Part shown: one piece after another, positions 30,617 to 43,072 of the stretch
Position numbering within the stretch: the stretch's first letter is position 1
Layout: every line of letters begins with the position of its first letter
Origin: Burkholderiales bacterium 70-64
GTDB taxonomy: Bacteria > Pseudomonadota > Gammaproteobacteria > Burkholderiales > Burkholderiaceae_E
Reading direction: 5' to 3'
DNA: 64,000 nucleotides
NCBI GenBank assembly: GCA_001898645.1
Contig: MKUQ01000046.1
Coordinates: 1-64,000, forward strand
The notes under the pieces: generated by a model
The model's input: only the letters and a program-made list of their open reading frames with translations
The model's database searches: none
What the model was told of the DNA's origin: nothing
Translations under genes and position numbers: made by a program

Positions 30617-30678
30617 CGGCTGTTTCCCCCCGCTGCATCGGAGCCCGCCCGTCGGGCGAACGAGCTCGAGGCGAACCG

Positions 30679-30684
30679 TATAAT
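30679..30684 (+). promoter_or_regulatory. -10 hexamer for argH
   Basis: A consensus TATAAT lies 35 bases before the argH start. The matching -35 region (GCGAAC) is poor, so an activator or another start may be involved. Confidence 0.45.
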
Positions 30685-30719
30685 TTTGCCTTTCGAGGCT
30701 TCGTCGTTCGCGAAGGATT

Positions 30720-32123
30720 ATGACAGATCAGCTTGCCGGAAAATCCGGGGCGTGGTCGGCGCGCTTTTCCGAGCCGGTCAGCGAGTGGGTGAAACGCTAC
30801 ACGGCCTCGGTCTCGTTCGACCGGCGCCTGGCCCTGGTCGACATCGAAGGCTCGCTCGCCCATGCCGAGATGCTGCACGCGCAGGGCCTGATCGGCGCCG
30901 ACGATCTCTCGGCCATTCGCAGCGGGATGGCGGCGATCCGCGGCGAGATCGAGCGCGGGGAATTCGCCTGGTCGATCGACCTGGAGGACGTTCACCTCAA
31001 CATCGAGAAACGCCTCACCGAGCTGGCGGGCGACGCCGGCAAGCGGCTGCACACCGCGCGCTCGCGCAACGACCAGGTGGCCACCGACATCCGGCTGTGG
31101 CTGCGCGGCGCGATCGACGATGCACGCGCGCGGCTGCACGCCCTGCAGCGCGCCCTGCTCGACCTGGCCGAGCCGCACGCCGACACCATCATGCCCGGCT
31201 TCACCCACCTGCAGGTCGCCCAGCCGGTCACCTTCGGGCACCACCTGCTCGCCTACGTCGAGATGTTCGCGCGCGATGCCGAGCGCCTGGCCGACTGCCG
31301 GCGCCGCGTCAACCGGCTGCCGCTGGGCGCCGCCGCGCTGGCCGGCACCTCCTATCCGATCGACCGCGAGCGCGTGGCCCGCGCGCTCGGCTTCGACGGC
31401 ATCTGCGAGAACTCGCTCGACGCGGTGTCCGATCGCGATTTCGCCATCGAGTTCTGCGCCGCGGCGAGCCTGATCATGATCCACGTCTCGCGCCTGTCCG
31501 AGGAGCTCGTGCTGTGGATGTCGCCGCGCGTGGGCTTCATCGACCTGCCCGACCGCTTCTGCACCGGCTCCTCGATCATGCCGCAGAAGAAGAACCCCGA
31601 CGTGCCCGAGCTGGCGCGCGGCAAGAGCGGACGCGTGGCCGGCCACCTGGTGGCGCTGCTCATGCTGATGAAGGGCCAGCCGCTGGCCTACAACAAGGAC
31701 AACCAGGAAGACAAGGAGCCGCTGTTCGACACCGCCGACACGGTGGTCGAGACGCTGCACATCTTCGCCGACCTGGTCGCGGGCATCGAGGTGCGCGCCT
31801 CGCGCATGCGCCAGGCCGCCGCCGAGGGCTACTCCACCGCGACCGACCTCGCCGACTACCTGGTGAGGAAGGGCCTGCCGTTTCGCGACGCGCACGAGAT
31901 CGTGGCGCGCGCGGTGCGCAGCGCCGCCGCGCGCGGCGTCGACCTGGCCGACCTGGGGCTGGACGAGCTGCGCGGATTCAGCCCGCTGATCGGGCCGGAC
32001 GTGGGCGCCGCCCTCACGCTAGAAGGTTCGGTGGCCGCGCGCGACCACCTCGGCGGCACCGCGCCGGCGCAGGTGCGCGCAGCCATTGCACGCCACCGCG
32101 CGAGGCTGGCCTCGAACGTGTAA
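30720..32123 (+). CDS. argH: Argininosuccinate lyase
   Basis: A 467-residue cytosolic enzyme of the fumarase/aspartase superfamily. It splits argininosuccinate into arginine and fumarate, the last step of arginine synthesis. Conserved regions: [33 protein letters not shown] (catalytic His) and the superfamily signature [12 protein letters not shown] (about 281-292) with the mobile-loop catalytic Ser. ATG 30720 follows GAAGGA. It is divergent from algZ. Confidence 0.97.
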   Translation: MTDQLAGKSGAWSARFSEPVSEWVKRYTASVSFDRRLALVDIEGSLAHAEMLHAQGLIGADDLSAIRSGMAAIRGEIERGEFAWSIDLEDVHLNIEKRLTELAGDAGKRLHTARSRNDQVATDIRLWLRGAIDDARARLHALQRALLDLAEPHADTIMPGFTHLQVAQPVTFGHHLLAYVEMFARDAERLADCRRRVNRLPLGAAALAGTSYPIDRERVARALGFDGICENSLDAVSDRDFAIEFCAAASLIMIHVSRLSEELVLWMSPRVGFIDLPDRFCTGSSIMPQKKNPDVPELARGKSGRVAGHLVALLMLMKGQPLAYNKDNQEDKEPLFDTADTVVETLHIFADLVAGIEVRASRMRQAAAEGYSTATDLADYLVRKGLPFRDAHEIVARAVRSAAARGVDLADLGLDELRGFSPLIGPDVGAALTLEGSVAARDHLGGTAPAQVRAAIARHRARLASNV

Positions 32124-32159
32124 GGGAATCTGCTGCGCGGCACGACCTCGGACCGCTCG

Positions 32160-34148
32160 CTACGATTCCTTCACTCGTTCCGAGGTTGGCTGCGAGCGGG
32201 CGCGCAGCCACTGCGAGGCCAGCGCCAGCGCCACCAGCGCCAGCCCGCTCGCATCGGCCCACGCGTGGGGATAGACCAGCAGCAGCCCGGCCGCGATCAG
32301 CGCCAGCCGCTCCCACAGGGCGCAGCGCAGCAGCACCCAGTTCTGCGCGCCGCCGGCCAGCGCCGCGATGCCGATCGAGGCGGTGAGCACCACCCACGCC
32401 ACCTCCCACCACGACACGCCCGCCGGCGGCGTGAGCAGCAGGCCCGCACCGGCCGGATCGAGCACGAACACGAAGGGCAGCAGGAAGGCCGGCAGCGTGT
32501 ACTTCCACGACTGCAGCGTGGTGCGGTAGGGATCGCCGTTGGTGATCGCCGCCGCGGCGAAGGGCGACAGCGCGGTGGGCGGCGACACCTCCGAGAGCAC
32601 CGCGTAGTAGAAGATGAACATGTGCGCGGCGAAATCGGGCACGCCCAGCTTGGTCAGGGCGGGCGCGGCGATCACCGCGCAGATGATGTAGCTGGCCGTC
32701 ACCGGCACCGCCAGCCCGATGACCCACACGATCAGCGAGGTGTAGATCGCCGTCAGCAGGAGGCTGCCTCCGGCATAGGCGATCACGATCGAGCTGAACT
32801 TCAGCCCCAGGCCGGTCTTGCCGACCACGCCCACGATGATGCCGGCGGCCGCGCAGGTGGCCGCCACGTTGAGCGCCTGCTTCGAGCCGTCGGCCAGGGC
32901 GGCGATCAGCCGCGGCGGCCACATCGCCGTCTCGCGATCGAAGAAGCTCACCGCGAAGGCCACGACGGTGGCCCAGAACACCGACATCAGGGGCGAGAAG
33001 CCGTACACCATGAAGCCGATGATCGCCACCAGCGACAGGAAGTGGAACCAGAAGCGGCGCGCCAGCTGCCCGGCGCTGGCCGCCAGCTTCACTTCCGCCT
33101 CGGCGCGCGAGCCGAACTTGCGCGCGTCGATCTCCACCATGAGGAACAGCGACAGGTAGTACAGGCAGGTCGGGATGACCGCCATGCGCAGCACGTCGAG
33201 GTAGGAGATCTTCAGGAACTCGGCGATCAGGAAGGCGGCCGCGCCCAGCACCGGCGGCGAGATGATGGCGCCCAGCCCGCCCGCCGCCAGCAGGCCGCCG
33301 GCCGAGTTGCGGTCGTAGCCGGCCCGCTCCAGCATCGGCCAGGCGACGGTGCCGATGGTGACGGTGGTGGCCACTCCCGAGCCCGAGGGGCCGCCCAGCA
33401 GGAACGACGACAGCACCACCGTGCGCCCGGCGCCCGAGCGGCGTCCGCCCAGCAGCGCGAAGCTGAAGTCGAGGAAGAACTTGCCGGCGCCCGAGTGCTG
33501 CAGGAACGCCCCGAAGATGGTGAACATGATGATCAGCGTGGCCGACACGTCGATCGCGGTGCCGAACACGCCCTCGAGCGACATGTACATGACCCCGACC
33601 ATGCTCGGGATGTCGTAGCCGCGATGCGCCCAGTGCCCCGGCAGCCACGGCCCGAGGAAGGCATAGGCGCCGAACAGGAGCACCACCGCCGGCATGATCC
33701 AGCCGGTGGAGCGGCGCGCCGCCTCGAGCACCAGCACCACGAAGGCCACGCCGAAGACGACGTCCCAGCGGTCGGGCATGGTGCTGCGGTCCCAGAAGTC
33801 GTCGCCGCCCCACAGCAGGTAGACGATGGTGGCCACGCCCAGCGCCGCCAGCGCCACGTCGTACCACATCAGCCGGTTGCGCAGCCTCGGCGTGGCCGGG
33901 AAGGTCAGGAAGATCAGCAGCAGCATGAAGCCGACGTGCACCGGGCGCAGCGTCAGCGTCGGCACGATCCAGGCCGCGGCGTACAGGTGGAACAGCGACA
34001 TGACCACCAGCAGCGTGGTGATCAGCGCCGACAGCGCGCCGCCGAAGCGGCTGGTGGCGCCCTCCTCCTCCTCGATGAAGCGCTCGGCGGCCTGGCGCCG
34101 CTCCTCGCTTACCTGCCCGGGGACGTCCGGGCCGCCCGCGGCGCTCAA
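32160..34148 (-). CDS. TRAP transporter fused small/large permease (4TM/12TM, TAXI type)
   Basis: A 662-residue inner-membrane secondary transporter with about 16-18 membrane segments. It joins the small (DctQ-like) and large (DctM-like) subunits as usual for TAXI systems. Motifs include GGPSGSGVATTVTIGTVAWP, APALTKLGVPDFAAHMFIFYY and SEVSPPTALSPFAAAAI. The start appears to be TTG 34148, overlapping the receptor stop (TTGA), so translation is coupled to the receptor gene. Substrate is unknown; organic or amino acids such as glutamate are typical. Confidence 0.93.
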   Translation of the reverse strand: MSAAGGPDVPGQVSEERRQAAERFIEEEEGATSRFGGALSALITTLLVVMSLFHLYAAAWIVPTLTLRPVHVGFMLLLIFLTFPATPRLRNRLMWYDVALAALGVATIVYLLWGGDDFWDRSTMPDRWDVVFGVAFVVLVLEAARRSTGWIMPAVVLLFGAYAFLGPWLPGHWAHRGYDIPSMVGVMYMSLEGVFGTAIDVSATLIIMFTIFGAFLQHSGAGKFFLDFSFALLGGRRSGAGRTVVLSSFLLGGPSGSGVATTVTIGTVAWPMLERAGYDRNSAGGLLAAGGLGAIISPPVLGAAAFLIAEFLKISYLDVLRMAVIPTCLYYLSLFLMVEIDARKFGSRAEAEVKLAASAGQLARRFWFHFLSLVAIIGFMVYGFSPLMSVFWATVVAFAVSFFDRETAMWPPRLIAALADGSKQALNVAATCAAAGIIVGVVGKTGLGLKFSSIVIAYAGGSLLLTAIYTSLIVWVIGLAVPVTASYIICAVIAAPALTKLGVPDFAAHMFIFYYAVLSEVSPPTALSPFAAAAITNGDPYRTTLQSWKYTLPAFLLPFVFVLDPAGAGLLLTPPAGVSWWEVAWVVLTASIGIAALAGGAQNWVLLRCALWERLALIAAGLLLVYPHAWADASGLALVALALASQWLRARSQPTSERVKES

Positions 34149-35101
34149 TGGACGAACTTCACGCCGCGCTCTTCGAAGTACTTGCGGGCCCCGGGGTGGA
34201 AGGGGATCGGCGAGCCCGATGCCTGCGCCTCGAGGGTGATGTTCTTCGCCTCACGGTGCACCGCCACCAGCTCGTCCTTCTTCTCCATCAGGGTCTTGAC
34301 GATCGTGTAGGCCATCTGGTCGCTCATCTTGGCATCGGCCACCAGGAGGTTCCACACGTCGAGGTTGGAGACGTCGGCCGCCTGGCCCTTGTAGGTATTG
34401 GCCGGGATCGTGCCCTTGACGTACAGCGGACCCCATTTCTTGTTCATCGCGTCGGCGTACTGGCCGTGGTCGATGAGCTTGACGGTGATGCCGGGCGTGG
34501 TGGCGAGGTCGGTGATCGCCGCGGTCGGCAGGCCGCCGACCCAGATCAGCGCGTCGATCTTGCGGTCCTTGATGGCGTTGACGCCCTCGGCCACCGACAG
34601 GCGCTCGCGATGCACGTCCTTCTCGATGCCGGCGGCTTCCAGCAGGCGCGTGGCCATGACCTCGGTGCCGCTGTTGGGCTCGCCGGTGGACACCCGCTTG
34701 CCCTTGAGATCGGCCACCGTCTTGATGCCGCTGGCCTCGGTGGTGACCACGTGCATCTTGTTCGGGTAGAGCACCATCAGCGTGCGCGCCTCGACCTTGC
34801 GGTCCTTGAACTTGGCCAGCCCGCTCACCGCGTCCCAGGCGGCGTCGGCCATGGTGAAGCCGATGTCCTGCTTGCCCTGGCCGATCAGCTGCAGGTTGGC
34901 CACCGAGGCGCCGGTGACCTCCGCGGTGGCTTCCCAGCCCGGCACGTACTTCGACAGCACGGCGGCCATGCCGCCCCCGAGCGGGTAGTACACGCCGCCG
35001 GTGCCGCCGGTGCCGATCGACAGGCGAGTGGTCTGCGCCGACGCCAGCCCGCCGAGGACCAGGGAAACGGCGGCGAGGAAGGCCAGCAGGATGCGTTTCA
35101 C
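34145..35101 (-). CDS. TAXI-family TRAP solute receptor
   Basis: A 318-residue periplasmic binding protein. The signal peptide is residues 1-22 (VKRILLAFLAAVSLVLGGLA). The mature start LSIGTGGTGGVYYPLGGGMA is the TAXI (TRAP-associated extracytoplasmic immunogenic) signature. Later LKGKRVSTGEPNSGTEVMA and IDALIWVGGLPTAAI fit the family. The start is GTG 35101, preceded by GGGGAGC. It delivers substrate to the fused permease encoded next. Confidence 0.94.
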   Translation of the reverse strand: MKRILLAFLAAVSLVLGGLASAQTTRLSIGTGGTGGVYYPLGGGMAAVLSKYVPGWEATAEVTGASVANLQLIGQGKQDIGFTMADAAWDAVSGLAKFKDRKVEARTLMVLYPNKMHVVTTEASGIKTVADLKGKRVSTGEPNSGTEVMATRLLEAAGIEKDVHRERLSVAEGVNAIKDRKIDALIWVGGLPTAAITDLATTPGITVKLIDHGQYADAMNKKWGPLYVKGTIPANTYKGQAADVSNLDVWNLLVADAKMSDQMAYTIVKTLMEKKDELVAVHREAKNITLEAQASGSPIPFHPGARKYFEERGVKFVH

Positions 35102-35275
35102 GATCGTTGCTCCCCGAGGAAGTATTGGCGCGATCATACCGTCGCGGATTACCCCGCGGCGCTGGGGATATCCCCAGCGGCGGCACGCGCGCCACGCCTC
35201 GCGAAGCGGCCGCAGGCCGCCGGACCGGCTCGGCGCAGGGCCCGGCGCCTCGCTGGCGCCGGGGTGGGCGCCCGG

Positions 35276-35281
35276 TATAAT
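35276..35281 (+). promoter_or_regulatory. -10 hexamer upstream of corC-like gene
   Basis: TATAAT lies nine bases before the ATG of a short frame and 85 before the transporter start. A transcript starting about seven bases later would be nearly leaderless for that frame. The -35 is not obvious. Confidence 0.4.
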
Positions 35282-35289
35282 CGACCCGA

Positions 35290-35367
35290 ATGAAAGACCC
35301 CGAGCCGCGATGGCGTCAGTGCGACGCAGCCCCCCGCCCGCCTGAACGCGTGGCGCGCATCGCCTGA
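35290..35367 (+). CDS. Possible 25-codon leader peptide coupled to the CorC/CNNM gene
   Basis: A short frame reads MKDPEPRWRQ... and ends in TGA at 35365-35367. The TGA overlaps the ATG of the next gene (TGATG), a classic stop-start coupling. It begins just after a TATAAT. The product is polar, Pro/Arg-rich and has no recognisable motif. It may be a regulatory upstream frame rather than a functional peptide, or chance in GC-rich DNA. Confidence 0.35.
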   Translation: MKDPEPRWRQCDAAPRPPERVARIA

Positions 35368-36692
35368 TGGAAATCGTCGTCCTGCTCGCGCTGATCGTCC
35401 TGAACGGTCTGTTCGCGATGTCCGAGATCGCCCTGGTCACCGCCCGCAAGGTGCGGCTGCAGAAGCTCATCGACGAGGGCGACCGCTCCGCCGCGCTGGC
35501 GCTGGCGCTGGGCTCCGATCCGAACCGCTTCCTCTCGACCATCCAGATCGGGATCACCTCGATCGGCATCCTGAACGGCATCTTCGGCGAGGCGGCGCTG
35601 GCGGCCCCCTTCGCCGAACGGCTGACCGCGCTCGGCCTGCCCCAGCCCTGGTCGGGCTACGCGGCCACGGCGCTGGTGGTGGTGGTGGTCACCTACGTGT
35701 CGATCGTGATCGGCGAGCTCGTGCCCAAGCGCCTGGGCCAGTTCAACCCGGAGGGCATCGCGCGGCTGGTGGCGCACCCGATGCACCTGCTGGCCGTGGT
35801 GTCGATGCCGTTCGTGCGGCTGCTGTCGGCCTCCACCGAGCTGGTGCTGCGCGCGCTCGGCGCCAGTCGCGGCCAGGCACCCTCGGTGACCGAGGAGGAG
35901 ATCCACGCGCTGCTCGCCGAGGGCTCGGACGCCGGCGTGATCGAGCAGTCCGAGCACGCCATGGTGCGCAACGTGTTCAGGCTGGACGACCGGCAGATCT
36001 CCTCGCTGATGGTGCCGCGCGCCGACATCGTGTGGCTCGACGTGGCCGAGCCGCTGCAGGAGAACCTGGACAAGGTCGCCGAGACGGCGCACTCGCGCTT
36101 CCCGGTGTGCCGCAGCGGCCTGCACGAGGTGCTCGGATTCGTCCACGCCAAGCAGTTGCTGGTGCAGGCGCTGCGCGGCGCGCCGATCGACCTCACTCAG
36201 GGCCTGAGCGAAATGCTCTACGTGCCGGAGACGCTCACCGGCATGGAGCTGCTCGAGAACTTCCGCTCCTCGAACACGCAGCTCGCGCTGGTCATCGACG
36301 AGTACGGCGAGGTGCAGGGCCTGATCACGCTGCAGGACCTGATGGAGGCGATCACCGGCGAGTTCGCCACCGGCGATGTCGAGGACAGCTGGGCGTTCCA
36401 GCGCGAGGACGGATCCTGGCTGCTCGACGGCCTCATCCCCATCCCCGAGCTGAAGGATCTCCTCGGGCTGCGCTCGCTGCCCGACGAGGAGCGCGAGCGC
36501 TACCAGGCGCTCAGCGGCATGCTGATGCTGATGCTCGGGCGCATGCCCCAGACCGGCGACACCGTGGTGTGGGAGAACTGGCGCTTCGAGGTCGTCGACA
36601 TGGACGGCAAGCGCGTCGACAAGGTGCTCGCCACCCAGGTGCCGGTTGCCGCGCCCAGCGACGACGGGCCGGCGCAGTCCGAGGCCGCCTGA
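35367..36692 (+). CDS. CNNM/CorC-HlyC-type transporter-associated protein with CBS domains
   Basis: A 441-residue membrane protein. The N-terminal CNNM (DUF21) domain (1-190) has three or four membrane segments, beginning VVLLALIVLNGLFAMSEIAL and containing VTYVSIVIGELVPKRLGQ. Two CBS repeats (about 210-330; ISSLMVPRADIVWLDV and LALVIDEYGEVQGLITLQDL) bind adenine nucleotides in relatives. A CorC_HlyC domain closes the protein (about 350-430). Family members are implicated in Mg or Co efflux; older hemolysin labels are not reliable. It runs toward lpdA. Confidence 0.9.
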   Translation: MEIVVLLALIVLNGLFAMSEIALVTARKVRLQKLIDEGDRSAALALALGSDPNRFLSTIQIGITSIGILNGIFGEAALAAPFAERLTALGLPQPWSGYAATALVVVVVTYVSIVIGELVPKRLGQFNPEGIARLVAHPMHLLAVVSMPFVRLLSASTELVLRALGASRGQAPSVTEEEIHALLAEGSDAGVIEQSEHAMVRNVFRLDDRQISSLMVPRADIVWLDVAEPLQENLDKVAETAHSRFPVCRSGLHEVLGFVHAKQLLVQALRGAPIDLTQGLSEMLYVPETLTGMELLENFRSSNTQLALVIDEYGEVQGLITLQDLMEAITGEFATGDVEDSWAFQREDGSWLLDGLIPIPELKDLLGLRSLPDEERERYQALSGMLMLMLGRMPQTGDTVVWENWRFEVVDMDGKRVDKVLATQVPVAAPSDDGPAQSEAA

Positions 36693-36740
36693 GGGCGGGC
36701 GCCGGCGGGTGAACGCCGGCAGGCGGGCGCGCGCAGGCAT

Positions 36741-36768
36741 CCGCGCCGCGCCCGGGCTCGCGGCGCGG
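36741..36768. terminator. 10-bp perfect hairpin between convergent corC-like gene and lpdA
   Basis: CCGCGCCGCG (36741-36750) and CGCGGCGCGG (36759-36768) flank an 8-base loop and end two bases from the lpdA stop. No U-run is visible. A bidirectional terminator is likely. Confidence 0.45.
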
Positions 36769-36770
36769 CT

Positions 36771-38546
36771 TCAGCGCTTGCGCCGCGGCAGCAGCTCCGT
36801 GCACACGCCCTCGGCGACCTCGGCCGCCAGCCCGATCGACTCGCCGAGGGTCGGATGGGGATGGATGGTGCGCCCGAGGTCGACGGCGTCGGCCCCCATC
36901 TCGATGGCCAGCGCGAGCTCGCCGATCATGTCGCCGGCGTGGGTGCCGACGATCGCGGCGCCCGCCAGGCGATGCGTCTGCCCGTCGAACAGCAGCTTGA
37001 CCGATCCCTCCTCGCGGCCGTTGGCGACCGCACGCGCCAGGGCCGACCACGGGAACGCCGCCTTCTCGAGCGCCAGCCCCTTGGCCTTGGCCTCGTCCTC
37101 GGTGACGCCGACCCAGGCGATCTCGGGATCGGTGTAGGCCACCGACGGAATGACGCGCGCATCGAAGAAGCTCTTCTCGCCCGCGGCGGCCTCGGCGGCG
37201 ACGTGGCCTTCGTGGGTCGCCTTGTGGGCCAGCATCGGCTGGCCGACGACGTCGCCGATCGCGAAGATGTGCGGGACGCTGGTGCGCATCTGCCCGTCCA
37301 CCTCGATGAAGCCGCGCTCGCTCACCGCCACGCCGGCGCGCTCGGCGCCGATCTTGCTCCCGTTGGGCGCACGCCCGACGGCGCTCAGCACCAGGTCGTA
37401 GGTCTGCGGTCCCTCGGGCGCGTTCTCGCCCTCGAACCAGACCGCGATGCCGGCGTCCGAGGCCTCGGCGCGGACGGTCCGGGTGCGCAGCATCACGCGG
37501 TCGAAGCGCTTCTCGTTGTACTTCTGCCAGGTCTTCACCAGGTCGCGATCGGCGCCCGGCATCAGGCCGTCGAGCATCTCGACCACGTCGATGCGCGCCC
37601 CGAGCGTCGAGTACACGGTGGCCATCTCCAGGCCGATGATGCCGCCGCCGATCACCAGCATCTTCTTCGGCACCGCCGCCAGGGCGAGCGCCCCGGTGGA
37701 ATCGACGATGCGCGGGTCCTCGGGCAGGAACGGCAGGCGGACCGGCATCGAGCCGGCGGCGATGATCGCCTGCTCGAAGCGCACCACGGTCTTCTCGCCG
37801 GTCTTGTCCTGGCCCTCGCCGGCGGTGAGCTCCACCTCCAGGTGGTGAGCGTCGAGGAAGCTGCCATAGCCGCGCACGATGCGCACCTTGCGCGACTTGG
37901 CCATGCCGGCCAGGCCGGCGGTCATGCGGCCGATCACCTTTTCCTTGTGGCCGCGCAGCGCGGCCAGGTCGATCGCCGGCGGCGCGAACACCACGCCGGT
38001 GCGCGCGAAGTGCGCCGCCTCGTCGATCACCGAGGCCACGTGCAGCAGCGCCTTGGAGGGAATGCAGCCGACGTTCAGGCACACTCCGCCCAGCGTCGCG
38101 TAGCGCTCGACGATCACCGTGTCCATGCCGAGGTCGGCCGCGCGAAACGCCGCCGAATAGCCCCCGGGCCCGCCGCCCAGCACCAGCATGCGGCAGGTGA
38201 TGTCGGCCCGGATGGCGGCCGATGCGCCGGCCGCCGCGGGCGTTGCCGGCGCCGCGGAGGCCGGCACGGAAGCGCCCGCCGGTGCCGCCTGCGCCTGCGC
38301 CCCCTCGGCCGCCTCCAGCTCCACGATCGGCGTGCCCTCCGAGACCTTGTCCCCCAGCTTCACCTTCACCGCCTTGACCACCCCGCCCGCCGACGACGGA
38401 ATCTCCATCGACGCCTTGTCCGACTCCACCGTGATCAGCGACTGCTCCGCCTTCACTTCGTCGCCCACCTTCACCAGCACCTCGATCACCTCGACTTCCT
38501 CGAAGTTCCCGATGTCCGGCACCTTCACCTCGATCGTCTGGCTCAT
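36771..38546 (-). CDS. lpdA: Dihydrolipoyl dehydrogenase (E3) with N-terminal lipoyl domain
   Basis: A 591-residue E3 of the pyruvate dehydrogenase complex. Residues 1-80 are a lipoyl domain with the lipoylated Lys44 in ESDKASME, followed by an Ala/Pro linker. The flavoprotein has FAD site [16 protein letters not shown] (about 122-137), redox disulfide [13 protein letters not shown] (about 155-167), NAD site [19 protein letters not shown] and catalytic His in [12 protein letters not shown] lipoyl domain on E3 is typical of betaproteobacterial PDH. Its lipoyl coding sequence is almost identical to that of aceF. Confidence 0.97.
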   Translation of the reverse strand: MSQTIEVKVPDIGNFEEVEVIEVLVKVGDEVKAEQSLITVESDKASMEIPSSAGGVVKAVKVKLGDKVSEGTPIVELEAAEGAQAQAAPAGASVPASAAPATPAAAGASAAIRADITCRMLVLGGGPGGYSAAFRAADLGMDTVIVERYATLGGVCLNVGCIPSKALLHVASVIDEAAHFARTGVVFAPPAIDLAALRGHKEKVIGRMTAGLAGMAKSRKVRIVRGYGSFLDAHHLEVELTAGEGQDKTGEKTVVRFEQAIIAAGSMPVRLPFLPEDPRIVDSTGALALAAVPKKMLVIGGGIIGLEMATVYSTLGARIDVVEMLDGLMPGADRDLVKTWQKYNEKRFDRVMLRTRTVRAEASDAGIAVWFEGENAPEGPQTYDLVLSAVGRAPNGSKIGAERAGVAVSERGFIEVDGQMRTSVPHIFAIGDVVGQPMLAHKATHEGHVAAEAAAGEKSFFDARVIPSVAYTDPEIAWVGVTEDEAKAKGLALEKAAFPWSALARAVANGREEGSVKLLFDGQTHRLAGAAIVGTHAGDMIGELALAIEMGADAVDLGRTIHPHPTLGESIGLAAEVAEGVCTELLPRRKR

Positions 38547-38549
38547 GTC
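38287..38549. repeat. 263-bp direct repeat, copy 1 (lipoyl domain of lpdA)
   Basis: It matches 39872-40134 in the same orientation with two base differences found by hand. One changes Glu to Ala at residue 33; the other is silent. It covers the start codon, the whole lipoyl domain and the beginning of the linker. Confidence 0.9.
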
Positions 38550-38604
38550 TGCTCGCTCGTATGTATCGGGCCGCGCCCGCGGGCGCGGCCGGCCAGGGTG
38601 GCGC

Positions 38605-40131
38605 CTACAGCATCACGCGCCGGAAATCGGCGAGCAGCTGCGACAGGTGGGCATTGAAGCGCGCCGCGCCGGCGCCGTCGACGGCCCGATGGTCCCACGA
38701 CAGGGATAGCGGCAGGATCAGGCGCGGCTGGAACTCCTTGCCGTCCCACACCGGCCGCATGACCGAGCGGCACACGCCGAGGATCGCCACCTCGGGCGCG
38801 TTGATGATGGGCGTGAAGTAGGTGCCGCCGATGCCCCCCAGGCTGGAGATCGAGAACGTGCCGCCCTGCATGTCGGCGGGCGCGAGCTTGCCTTCGCGCG
38901 CCTTGGCCGCCAGCTCGGCGGTCTCGCGGGCGATCTGCAGCACCCCCTTGGTGTCGGCATCGCGGATCACCGGCACCACCAGCCCGTTGGGCGTGTCGGC
39001 CGCGAAGCCGATGTGCCAGTAGCGCTTGAGCACCATGTTCTCGCCTTCGAGCGAGGCGTTGAACTCGGGGAACTTCTGCAGCGTCGCCACGCAGGCCTTG
39101 ATCAGGAACGCCAGCATGGTGAGCTTGGCGCCGCCCTGCTTCTCGTTCTCGCGGTTGGTCTGCAGGCGGAACGCCTCGAGCTCGGTGATGTCGGCGTCCT
39201 CGTGGTTGGTGACGTGCGGGATCATCACCCAGTTGCGGTGCAGGTTCGCCGCCGAGATCCTGCGGATGCGCGCCACCGGCCGCGCCTCGACCGGGCCGAA
39301 CTTGGCGAAGTCGACCTTCGGCCACGGGATGAGCCCGAGCGCCGCGCCGGCGTCTCCGCCCGCCGGAGCCGCCGCGGCGGCCGCTCCTCCCCGGCGCATC
39401 ACGCCCTTGACGAAGTCGCGCACGTCGTCGTGCAGGATGCGCTGCTTCGGACCCGAGCCCTGCACCTGCGCGAGATCCACGCCGAGCTCGCGCGCGAACT
39501 TGCGCACCGAGGGCGAAGCGTGCGGCTTGACCACCATCGACTCGGCATACTCGCCGAGCGCGGCCGTCGGCAGCACGCGCCGGGAAAGGCCGGCCGCCGC
39601 GCCGGCGCCGGCCGGAGACGCCGCGCCGCCGTCGCCCGGCGAACGCGCCGGCACCGCCTCGGCCTGCGTACCCGCGGCCGGCTCGGCCGCGCTCGCTGCG
39701 GGCGTTGCCGGCGCCGCGGAGGCCGGTGCGGAAGCGCCGGCCCGTGCCGTCTCGCCGGCCCGTGCCGGTTCCCCGGACGGTGCCGCCACGCCGGCCGGCG
39801 CCGAAACCGCGGCCGGCCCGCTCGCCGATGACGCTGCCGCAGCAGCAGCGCCTGTCGCCGGTGCCGCCGCCGCCTGCGCCTGCGCCCCCTCGGCCGCCTC
39901 CAGCTCCACGATCGGCGTGCCCTCCGAGACCTTGTCCCCCAGCTTCACCTTCACCGCCTTGACCACCCCGCCCGCCGACGACGGAATCTCCATCGACGCC
40001 TTGTCCGACTCCACCGTGATCAGCGACTGCTCCTCCTTCACCTCGTCGCCCACCTTCACCAGCACCTCGATCACCTCGACTTCCTCGAAGTTCCCGATGT
40101 CCGGCACCTTCACCTCGATCGTCTGGCTCAT
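38605..40131 (-). CDS. aceF: Dihydrolipoyl acetyltransferase (E2) of pyruvate dehydrogenase
   Basis: A 508-residue E2 core. It has one lipoyl domain (1-80, Lys44) and a long Ala/Pro-rich swinging linker (about 85-185). The peripheral-subunit-binding domain (about 198-238) contains [15 protein letters not shown] and [11 protein letters not shown]. The catalytic domain has the active-site motif [13 protein letters not shown] (about 477-489). It transfers acetyl from lipoate to CoA. E. coli AceF has three lipoyl domains; here there is one, plus one on E3. It lies between aceE (12-base gap) and lpdA. Confidence 0.97.
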   Translation of the reverse strand: MSQTIEVKVPDIGNFEEVEVIEVLVKVGDEVKEEQSLITVESDKASMEIPSSAGGVVKAVKVKLGDKVSEGTPIVELEAAEGAQAQAAAAPATGAAAAAASSASGPAAVSAPAGVAAPSGEPARAGETARAGASAPASAAPATPAASAAEPAAGTQAEAVPARSPGDGGAASPAGAGAAAGLSRRVLPTAALGEYAESMVVKPHASPSVRKFARELGVDLAQVQGSGPKQRILHDDVRDFVKGVMRRGGAAAAAAPAGGDAGAALGLIPWPKVDFAKFGPVEARPVARIRRISAANLHRNWVMIPHVTNHEDADITELEAFRLQTNRENEKQGGAKLTMLAFLIKACVATLQKFPEFNASLEGENMVLKRYWHIGFAADTPNGLVVPVIRDADTKGVLQIARETAELAAKAREGKLAPADMQGGTFSISSLGGIGGTYFTPIINAPEVAILGVCRSVMRPVWDGKEFQPRLILPLSLSWDHRAVDGAGAARFNAHLSQLLADFRRVML

Positions 40132-40134
40132 GTC
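39872..40134. repeat. 263-bp direct repeat, copy 2 (lipoyl domain of aceF)
   Basis: Partner of 38287-38549; 261 of 263 bases agree by hand count. A further short homologous stretch (GGGCGTTGCCGGCGCCGCGG) lies in both linkers, at about 38239 and 39700. Confidence 0.9.
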
Positions 40135-40143
40135 CGGCTCATC

Positions 40144-42855
<2,712 letters not shown>

Positions 42856-42894
42856 GGGATCTCCTCTCTGTTTCCTGCGCGATGGGGCTGTCCG

Positions 42895-42923
42895 ATTCTA
42901 GGAAGGGGCTCCCGAAAAGACAA
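42895..42923 (-). promoter_or_regulatory. Sigma-70-type promoter of the aceE-aceF-lpdA operon
   Basis: On the minus strand TTGTCT (42923-42918) is followed by exactly 17 bases and then TAGAAT (42900-42895). The predicted start gives a leader of about 33 bases before aceE. No PdhR-like operator was recognised. Confidence 0.8.
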
Positions 42924-43072
42924 GAAAAATTTTCATGATGCGATAGTTGATTTCAAATTACGATAAATACGGGTTAATGCCGATGCCGATGCCGCAGCGG
43001 TCCGGCGCGCGCGGTCCGCACGCCGCGAGCGCAGCAGCTTCCTCTACACTGGCTACACTTCGCACCGATCCG

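Noticed and set aside
32265-34310. Plus-strand frame opposite the TRAP permease
   Set aside because: Low-complexity Gln/Arg/His-rich translation typical of antisense frames in GC-rich DNA.
42975-42995. Short tandem repeat ATGCCG near 42977
   Set aside because: Only three copies; too short to be meaningful.
42947-43072. Upstream in-frame start of the PAS kinase
   Set aside because: It would precede the likely promoter and add a low-complexity leader; ATG 43073 fits better.
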